A program made the translations under genes and the position numbers. Shown here one piece after another: positions 1 to 5,514 of a DNA stretch of 14,068 bases (the first letter of the stretch is position 1; the number at the start of each line of letters is the position of its first letter). The stretch is from Planctomycetia bacterium (lineage in GTDB: Bacteria; Planctomycetota; Phycisphaerae; Phycisphaerales; SM1A02): contig JAACEA010000394.1 in the NCBI GenBank assembly GCA_009936695.1, forward strand, positions 1 through 14,068, given 5' to 3'. The notes beneath the pieces were generated by a model that saw only the letters and a list, made by a program, of their open reading frames with translations, made no database searches and was not told the DNA's origin.

Positions 1-144
1 GAGGGGTTCGACCTCGGGCCGACGAACAACCATCGTTTATCCGCGGCGTCCGCCTCGTATCGCGGCATGATCGCCGGAATCGGGGTCGACGCCGTGCCCG
101 ATCACGGCTTTCGTCACGGTCGGCAGTTGATGTGGCACGCCTGA
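1..144 (+). CDS. Possible 3' end of an unidentified gene (partial)
   Basis: The first frame is open from the window edge to a TGA at 142-144 and encodes 47 residues, ending GRQLMWHA. Third codon positions are mostly G or C, as in the neighbouring genes, and this is the only forward frame that ends in a natural-looking way here. I do not recognise the family from this short tail, so no function is offered. No convincing terminator follows: a 5-bp stem at 159-173 (TCCGG/CCGGA) lacks a T run. It could also be chance reading through non-coding DNA. Confidence 0.42.
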   Translation, partial: EGFDLGPTNNHRLSAASASYRGMIAGIGVDAVPDHGFRHGRQLMWHA

Positions 145-230
145 ACTTCGCGGGCGGATCCGGGACGTCCGGAAAAGCATGTCCGATTCGCGGGCCCGCA
201 GGGGCGTCACGAACGTCCGTGCGACGATGC

Positions 231-240
231 GGAAATTTCC
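231..240. promoter_or_regulatory. GGAAATTTCC palindrome upstream of the first LamG gene (copy 1)
   Basis: This is a perfect 10-bp palindrome, 76 bp before the ATG at 317. The identical 10-mer recurs at 3984-3993 and 8519-8528 and nowhere else that I can find in the window. Its symmetry suits a dimeric DNA-binding protein. That role is inference, because no regulator gene is present nearby. Confidence 0.45.
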
Positions 241-304
241 TTGGCGATCGAATCATCCTGTGGGAAAATCGACGAGCGGACGAGCCGCATCGCGGAGTCA
301 ACCT

Positions 305-308
305 GGAG
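305..308 (+). promoter_or_regulatory. Ribosome binding site deciding the start at 317
   Basis: GGAG lies 8 bases before the ATG at 317. The frame is open a further 46 codons upstream, to an ATG at 179, but only the 317 start has a Shine-Dalgarno match and puts a signal peptide at the N-terminus. Confidence 0.7.
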
Positions 309-316
309 ACGCACTC

Positions 317-3268
317 ATGAAGCTGCTGGCCGCAATCCTCGGATCCTTGTTGCTGAGCTCGCTGGCGTCCGCCCAGACCGCCGGCTACTGGCGGTTCGAG
401 ACCTTCAACGGGATGACCGCGATCGATGCGGGCCCGAATCAACTCGATGGACTCCACAACGGCTTCGGAACGATCGTCAGCGACGTCGCCGTCGCCGAGG
501 TCCCGCTCCTGCAACTCAACAACATCGGAGCCTTCGCGACCCAGTGGCAGAACGCCTCGACCGCGGGTGTCGTCCGCGTCGCCGACGACGCCGAGAACCT
601 CCGCATGGGTGCCTCCGACTTCACGATCGAAGCGTGGATCCGGCTCGCGCAGACGAGCACGAACGGGGGGGCGAACCAGCGCCAGCACCTTTGCTTCAAG
701 AAGCGTCTGAGCGCTCCGGACGTCGAGATGGACTACGGGTTCCTGGTGCAGGCCGGCGATTTCGGATCAAGCGGAAACGAACTCGTCTTTCGCTGCGGAG
801 ACGGGGCGACGGTGACGACGATCGTGAGCGGTCTCGAGGTGAACGATCTCGACTGGCATCATGTGAGCGTCGCGTACGACGCATCGCGGCAGATGCTCCG
901 ATTCGGAGTCGACGAGGCGTACGAGGAGGTGCCGCTCGTCAAGCAGAACTATCCCCAGTACCAGGAGGGTGGACCGCTCGAGATCGGCGGTCGACGCAAT
1001 GCGAGCAACGACTACAGCCAGTTACTTCGCGGCGTGATCGACGAGGTCCGAATCTCCCGGATCTTCCTCGAGGAATCCCGCCTGCTCACCGGCGCCGCGA
1101 CCGATTGCGACGGGAATGGAGTCGCCGACGAACTCGACATCACCATCGACCCCGCGGTCGACTGCAATCGCAATGCCGTGCTCGACTCGTGCGAACTGGC
1201 CGATCGACCGGATCTCGACTGCAATCTCGACGGCACGATCGACACCTGTCAGATCGATGCGTTCCGCTACGTGCTCGATGACGGCGAGAGCGAGGGGCTG
1301 GTCGACTCCGACGGGACGCACACCGCGTGGATGAACCTCATGTTCGTCGAGGAGGGCCACGAGTCGGTCACCGGCATCGAGGTCCTCATGCCGGCCAGTC
1401 AGATCGGTGATCCCTTCGGGCTCTACCTCTGGACCGATCCCGACGGCAACGGCATCCCGGACGACTCGACCGTCATCGCGGGAATCGAGGATCTGGTGGT
1501 CGACGAGGTGGCGCTGCTGACCTTCGATTTTCCGCGGGCGGTCACCATCGGCCCGCCGGGCACGCCGTTCTTCGTCGGCGTGATCGCGAGTTCGATCGAC
1601 GAGTTCCCGGCCACCCTCGACATCGATGCGCCGCACACCTTCGGCCGGAGCTGGATCATCGGTCGGAACGGGCCCATCGATCCGGACGACCTGATGGAGG
1701 AGGTCGTCGAGTTGAATCTCATCGAGATGTTCATCGCGGGAAACTGGGTGGTGCGTGCGGTCGACGACGAATCAGCCATCCCCTTCACCGACTGCAATCG
1801 CAACGATGTCGACGACGTCTGTGACATCGCGAACGGAACGTCCGTCGACGTCGATGGAGACGGCGTTCCGGATGAATGCGGAATTCCGGGAATCTTCCTG
1901 GTACCCGGCGATTTCGACTCGATTGCGCAGGCGGCGGCGATCGTGGCCAGCGGGTCCGAGATCGTGGTGGGACCGGGCACCTGGACCGAGCGAGTCGACA
2001 ACTTCGGCAAGGATCTCGTGATTCGAAGCAGCGATGGTCCGGCCGCGACCATCATCGATCTCGGCTTCTCGAACACCACCGCCTTCTGGATCCAGGGAAG
2101 CGCCGGCGGGACGACCGTGGTGGACGGCTTCACGATCCGTCGGTCGGGGGAGACCGGAATCCTGATCGACGACGCCTCGCCGTTGGTGATCAACTGCATC
2201 ATCGAGGACGCCGTGTCCGGGGTCGACGGTACCGCGATCCTGATCAACGGGGTCTCGAGTCCGGTGATCGAATCCTGCATCGTCAGAAACAACGACGGAT
2301 CCGGCGGAGGCGCGGCGATCCGCATCACCACCCAGTCTCCCGGATACGCCACGATCCGGAACTGCGAGATCGTGGACAACACGAGCGGTTCGTTCGCCGG
2401 GGGCGTCCTCGCGTACGGCTCGCCCGTCCTGATCGAAGGGAACCTCATTCGAGGGAACATCTCCTCCGCCGATCAGGGGGCGGGCGTGTCGATCGTCGAC
2501 GACTACGACGACGAGGTCCGCACCGTGATTCGAAACAACGTGATCGCGGCGAACGGTTTCACCACCCAGAATGGCGAGGGCGGCGGGATCTACCTCGCCT
2601 TCGCGGACAGTGCGTTGATCGAGGGGAACCTCGTGGTCGGCAACACCGGTCGGGACGGTGCCGGCATCTACGTCCGGACCGGCGGCACGCTGATCAACAA
2701 CACGGTGTATGGAAACGTCGCCGGGCCGTTCGAGGGCCGCGGAGGCGGGGTCTTCATCGAGGTCTCCAACGGTCCGGTCGAGATCGTCAACTGCATCGTC
2801 TGGGGCAACGAGGCGAGCGACGGCGACGGCCAGATCCACCTCACGGACTCCGGTCTGGCGGACGTCTCCTTCACCTGCGTCGAGGGGGGATACGCCGGAG
2901 AGGAGAACATCGCCTTCGACCCGCAGTTCGTCTCCGTCGAGACGGACGACTTCCGTCTCGCGAAGGGGTCGCCGTGCATCGACACCGGCGATGACTTCGC
3001 GTCGACGCCCGGCACCACCGACCTCGATGGAAATCAGAGGATCATCGGGGTCGCCATCGACATGGGGTGCTACGAGACCCAGGACGATTCGGCGAGCTGC
3101 TTCGGCGACCTCGATGAGGACGGTCTGGTCGCCGGCGGAGATCTGGCGCTCGTGCTCGCGGACTTCGGATCGAAGGGCCCGGATCTCCTCGGCGATCTCG
3201 ACGGGGACGGTCTGGTGGATGGCGCAGACCTCGCCGGCGTCCTGTCGGCCTGGGGTCCCTGCCCGTGA
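317..3268 (+). CDS. Secreted LamG / Ca-binding-repeat / beta-helix protein with GC-type dockerin tail
   Basis: This is a 983-aa exported protein. Residues 1-19 form a signal peptide (MKLLAAILG..., cleavage likely after ASA). Residues 21-252 are a LamG/concanavalin-like domain (YWRFE, FTIEAWIRL, DWHHVSV, LRGVIDEVRIS). Cys-rich Ca-binding-type repeats follow at 262-312. An unassigned module spans 316-481, and two more repeats lie at 491-521. Residues 527-870 are a right-handed beta-helix with repeated 'I-xx-N-x-I-x-x-N' rungs, as in pectate-lyase-like folds. Residues 875-920 match the 'choice-of-anchor Q' style ending (LAKGSPCIDTG, DLDGNQR, IDMGCYE). Residues 929-983 are a two-loop dockerin ending WGPCP. 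No lyase active site is identifiable, so the role may be carbohydrate binding or surface structure. It is paralogous over its N-terminal half to the minus-strand gene at 5515-8439. A start at 179 is possible but would bury the signal peptide. Confidence 0.92.
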   Translation: MKLLAAILGSLLLSSLASAQTAGYWRFETFNGMTAIDAGPNQLDGLHNGFGTIVSDVAVAEVPLLQLNNIGAFATQWQNASTAGVVRVADDAENLRMGASDFTIEAWIRLAQTSTNGGANQRQHLCFKKRLSAPDVEMDYGFLVQAGDFGSSGNELVFRCGDGATVTTIVSGLEVNDLDWHHVSVAYDASRQMLRFGVDEAYEEVPLVKQNYPQYQEGGPLEIGGRRNASNDYSQLLRGVIDEVRISRIFLEESRLLTGAATDCDGNGVADELDITIDPAVDCNRNAVLDSCELADRPDLDCNLDGTIDTCQIDAFRYVLDDGESEGLVDSDGTHTAWMNLMFVEEGHESVTGIEVLMPASQIGDPFGLYLWTDPDGNGIPDDSTVIAGIEDLVVDEVALLTFDFPRAVTIGPPGTPFFVGVIASSIDEFPATLDIDAPHTFGRSWIIGRNGPIDPDDLMEEVVELNLIEMFIAGNWVVRAVDDESAIPFTDCNRNDVDDVCDIANGTSVDVDGDGVPDECGIPGIFLVPGDFDSIAQAAAIVASGSEIVVGPGTWTERVDNFGKDLVIRSSDGPAATIIDLGFSNTTAFWIQGSAGGTTVVDGFTIRRSGETGILIDDASPLVINCIIEDAVSGVDGTAILINGVSSPVIESCIVRNNDGSGGGAAIRITTQSPGYATIRNCEIVDNTSGSFAGGVLAYGSPVLIEGNLIRGNISSADQGAGVSIVDDYDDEVRTVIRNNVIAANGFTTQNGEGGGIYLAFADSALIEGNLVVGNTGRDGAGIYVRTGGTLINNTVYGNVAGPFEGRGGGVFIEVSNGPVEIVNCIVWGNEASDGDGQIHLTDSGLADVSFTCVEGGYAGEENIAFDPQFVSVETDDFRLAKGSPCIDTGDDFASTPGTTDLDGNQRIIGVAIDMGCYETQDDSASCFGDLDEDGLVAGGDLALVLADFGSKGPDLLGDLDGDGLVDGADLAGVLSAWGPCP
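1100..1252 (+). repeat. Three Ca-binding-type DCxxxG repeats (first LamG protein)
   Basis: These are protein-level repeats: TDCDGNGVADELD, VDCNRNAVLDSCE and LDCNLDGTIDTCQ. Acidic/Asn-rich loops spaced as in EF-hand or thrombospondin type 3 loops are bracketed by cysteines. Two further units lie at residues 491-521. Calcium binding is expected from the loop pattern but not demonstrated. Confidence 0.75.
1262..1759 (+). other. Inter-repeat module M, copy 1 (unassigned domain)
   Basis: Residues 316-481 form a module bounded on both sides by Ca-binding-type repeats. Hallmarks are LDDGESEG near the start, YLWTDPDGNGIPDD in the middle, PFFVGV, EFPATLDID, SWIIG and a closing FIAGNWVVRA. The same order of hallmarks appears twice in the minus-strand protein at 5515-8439. 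I cannot assign it to a named family. Confidence 0.6.
3101..3265 (+). other. Dockerin-like C-terminal domain ending WGPCP
   Basis: Residues 929-983 contain two Ca-loop plus helix units: FGDLDEDGLVAGGDLALVLADFG and GDLDGDGLVDGADLAGVLSAWG, closed by PCP. The duplicated loop-helix plan is that of type I dockerins. The WG-x-C ending is the planctomycete 'GC-type' variant. Confidence 0.85.
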
Positions 3269-3338
3269 CGCCGGTCGGAGCGATCCGCCTTCCAGAGCGC
3301 CGAACCCCGAGGTGCGACGTCTCCCTTCGATCGGGCGG

Positions 3339-3852
3339 ATGCTCGTGAGGAGCGGCGTCAGCGTGGACATCCAACGTCCCATCGAAGACGTCTTCGTTCT
3401 CGCCACGGACCACGTCGCCGTCTGGAGTTCCATCGTCGTCGAGGATGAACCGATCCACGTCGCGCCGGATGGTGGCGTGGGGGACCAGGTTTCGAACGGT
3501 CACCGAGGATCGGGGGCATCGCATGGAGTTCGAGGGCGAGGTGGTGGAGTACGATCCGCCCAGGCGGTCCGCGATCCTGCTGCGGGGCCCGGCCTTCGAC
3601 CTCGAGGTCGTCTACGAACTCGAGTCCCTGGCCGACGGTCGAACCCGGATCACCCAGTACTCAAGATCCCGAGGCAAGGGAATCTGGTGGTTGCTGCTGA
3701 TGGTGCTCACGCCGCTGATGCGAAGGTCCGCCATCGCGGCCACGCGCAAGGAACTCGACCAACTCCGGCTCTACTGCGAGTCCGGCACGCCGGCCACGCC
3801 GGGTGGTGCGTCATTCCAACCGCGGATCGACGTCGCCTCCGACGTTCGATGA
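3339..3852 (+). pseudogene. SRPBCC-fold protein, frame broken by one extra G
   Basis: This encodes a protein of the SRPBCC/polyketide-cyclase-like fold, a small ligand-binding helix-grip fold. The N-terminal part (SVDIQRPIEDVFVLATDHVAVW...) is in the frame of the ATG at 3339. The rest (GTRFRTVTEDRG...EFEGEVVEYDPPRRS...FDLEVVYELESL...TRITQYSR...ATRKELDQLRLY) lies one frame over and ends at 3852. The switch falls in a run of five Gs at 3479-3483; with four Gs the protein reads straight through DGGVGTRFRTV with normal family length (about 170 aa). Either the gene is a recent pseudogene or the run is a sequencing error. Intact pieces alone would be a truncated product from ATG 3445. The start is uncertain: GTG 3345 or GTG 3363, the latter with GAGGAG at 3347-3352, are alternatives. 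The gene begins 70 bp after the LamG gene and may be cotranscribed. The ligand is unknown. Confidence 0.75.
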
Positions 3853-3983
3853 GCCACGACCACGCTCGGCTCGTCCGCAGCCGGACCGAGGGGCATCCGA
3901 GGGCGTCGCCATCGACATCCCCGAGTCCCCCGAACCTCCGATCAGGTGCCGGTGACGTGTCCTGCACTTGCTAGACTCTCTTC

Positions 3984-3993
3984 GGAAATTTCC
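3984..3993. promoter_or_regulatory. GGAAATTTCC palindrome upstream of the lipoprotein gene (copy 2)
   Basis: This copy lies 169 bp before the ATG at 4163 and 6 bp after a -10-like TAGACT (3972-3977), so it could sit over a transcription start. It continues as CGATTTCCA, with GCAC 12 bases after the palindrome. Copy 3, read on the plus strand, has nearly the same continuation. Confidence 0.45.
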
Positions 3994-4151
3994 CGATTTC
4001 CAATGGCACGAGTCTCTTTCGAACTCTCAAAGCATGGTTGGGGTCGTCTCGGGATCCAATCGGACGGGACTTCGAGCGGGGGCGCACCGGTGGGATCCGG
4101 CGTCCCTCCCTGTTTCGGGCATCGGTGAGATCATCCAGTCGAATCACCCTC

Positions 4152-4156
4152 GGAGG
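4152..4156 (+). promoter_or_regulatory. Ribosome binding site deciding the start at 4163
   Basis: GGAGG lies 6 bases before the ATG at 4163, the strongest Shine-Dalgarno match in the window. It favours this start over the in-frame TTG at 3968, which would place 65 unlikely residues before the signal peptide. Confidence 0.75.
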
Positions 4157-4162
4157 TCGCGC

Positions 4163-5497
4163 ATGAACAGGTCGCTCGCAAGCTGGATCGGTGTTCCCAT
4201 CATGCTGCCGCTGGTGTGCGGCGGATGCGGCGCCATCCCCGAGAAGGGCGTGTCGGCGATTCGTGTCGGTGGGTTCGAAGCATGGGCCGAGCCGATCCCG
4301 GACGCGCTCGCGGTCGGCGAGGCGGCCTTCGACGGCGACTTCGATCAGGGGATCACCACCCTGCGCCCCTTCGAGGGACGACTCTGGATGGGATACGGGG
4401 ACGCGACCCGGAATCTTGGCAGCGAGATCCCGGTCGAGTTCCGGTGGTTCGCAGGCGCCGACGACCCGGTGGCCCGCACCGCGGACGTCTTCGCCTCGGG
4501 ACAGGGCGCGCGACAGCGGAATCCCGGCGACACGGGGGAGGAGCAGATCGAGCCCTATCGCGTGGTCGCGGGATCGCTCTGGCAACCGGGCGTCGATTCG
4601 ACCAACGCCGACGAAGCATGGACGCAGACCAAGGCCGGGATCTGGCGGTCGGTCGATGGGGAGCGCGTGCAGACCAAGTTGATCGAGGGGAACGTGTTCA
4701 AACTCGAGTCCGTGGATGGTGAGCCGATCTGGAGGAAGTACCGGAACATCCCCGGTGGCGAGCATGTCCACGACATCGCCGGCTTCGACGGATCGATCTA
4801 CGCGGTCGGATCCGGTGCCGACCATCGTTTCGAGTTCGGGAACGGAAAGGTGTTTCGCTACCTGTGGAGGAGCGACGACGGGGGGGAGACCTTCCGAACG
4901 GTCCTGCGCGTCGAAGTCCCCGCGGTGGGATACGACACCCGGTTCCGACGTCTGCTCGCGAGCGGCGACCGCCTCTACGTGCTCGGCTACCTGAACCCCT
5001 ACCAGACGGAGGGGCCGATCGAAGGCCGATCCATCGTGGTGACCCATCGGGACGGGATCGCCGAGTGGGTCGATCTCGAGGGGCCGCTGTCGGAGATGCT
5101 GCCGCTTCGGACCTTCGAGGTTCCGGAGGAGGCCTGGGGACTGGTGATCGCGAGAAAAGGGCGACGCGGTGCGGAGAAGGTCTTTCGGATCGACGGCGAC
5201 CGGGTGGTCGAGCTGGAGGGTTGGCGTGATCGACGCGTGCTTGACGTGAGCTTCATTCCGGGTGACCGGCGGTTCCTCGTGCTCGCTGGCTCCGGCCGGC
5301 CCGAGGACGGGGAACCGGCCGAGCGGTTCGAGATCCTGTCGGGAAGCACGCTCGATCCCGATCGTCTCTCGACCGTCGCCCGTCTCTCGGACCTCGAGCC
5401 GCGATCCTTCGCCGTCTTCAATGGCGACGTGTTCCTCGGCACCGAGGACGGACGGATCCTCCGTGCGGATCTCGATCTGGACGACGCCGGTCGCTGA
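4163..5497 (+). CDS. Probable lipoprotein with Asp-box (BNR-like) beta-propeller signature
   Basis: This 444-aa protein has an N-terminus of MNRSLASWIG followed by a hydrophobic stretch and LVCGGCG. The likely lipidated cysteine is C22; the lipobox is imperfect (CGG before C22). C19 and C22 are the only cysteines, which supports a lipoprotein. Residues 237-244 read SDDGGETF after LWR, a textbook Asp-box of sialidase/photosystem-stability-factor propellers. Other short WRSVDG, FNGDVFLGTEDGRILRADL and FRIDGDRV segments look like further propeller blades. No sialidase arginine triad or other active site is evident, so the enzymatic role is unknown. The gene has its own 310-bp upstream region and ends 17 bp from the stop of the convergent LamG gene, with no clear terminator between. 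The function may be binding or sensing at the envelope. Confidence 0.88.
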   Translation: MNRSLASWIGVPIMLPLVCGGCGAIPEKGVSAIRVGGFEAWAEPIPDALAVGEAAFDGDFDQGITTLRPFEGRLWMGYGDATRNLGSEIPVEFRWFAGADDPVARTADVFASGQGARQRNPGDTGEEQIEPYRVVAGSLWQPGVDSTNADEAWTQTKAGIWRSVDGERVQTKLIEGNVFKLESVDGEPIWRKYRNIPGGEHVHDIAGFDGSIYAVGSGADHRFEFGNGKVFRYLWRSDDGGETFRTVLRVEVPAVGYDTRFRRLLASGDRLYVLGYLNPYQTEGPIEGRSIVVTHRDGIAEWVDLEGPLSEMLPLRTFEVPEEAWGLVIARKGRRGAEKVFRIDGDRVVELEGWRDRRVLDVSFIPGDRRFLVLAGSGRPEDGEPAERFEILSGSTLDPDRLSTVARLSDLEPRSFAVFNGDVFLGTEDGRILRADLDLDDAGR

Positions 5498-5514
5498 ACG
5501 CGCCGGCCTGCGCC

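Larger units (their letters stand above)
3853..4162. other. Intergenic region upstream of the lipoprotein gene
   Basis: These 310 bp contain no gene I can support. They hold the second GGAAATTTCC palindrome (3984-3993) and a -10-like TAGACT at 3972-3977 without a good -35. No terminator hairpin is visible after the SRPBCC gene. Short open frames running into the lipoprotein gene have no ribosome binding site. Confidence 0.6.

Noticed and set aside
159..173. Small hairpin TCCGG/CCGGA after the partial gene at the window start.
   Set aside because: A 5-bp stem without a following T tract is too weak to call a terminator in GC-rich DNA.
3200..3268. PEP-CTERM-type sorting signal at the end of the first LamG protein.
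   Set aside because: There is no VPEP motif, hydrophobic helix or basic tail; the C-terminus is a dockerin ending WGPCP.
1772..3433. Open frame of 553 aa on the minus strand opposite the beta-helix region.
   Set aside because: High-GC antisense shadow rich in D, R, V and E with no recognisable domain; the plus-strand frame has a beta-helix and a dockerin.
4004..4020. TGGCACG resembling a sigma-54 -24 box upstream of the lipoprotein gene.
   Set aside because: The required GC of the -12 element is TT at the correct spacing, so the match is half a promoter and easily chance.
5498..5514. Bidirectional terminator between the convergent lipoprotein and LamG genes.
   Set aside because: Only 17 bp separate the stop codons, and the GCCGGC core forms no stem with a useful loop or T run.
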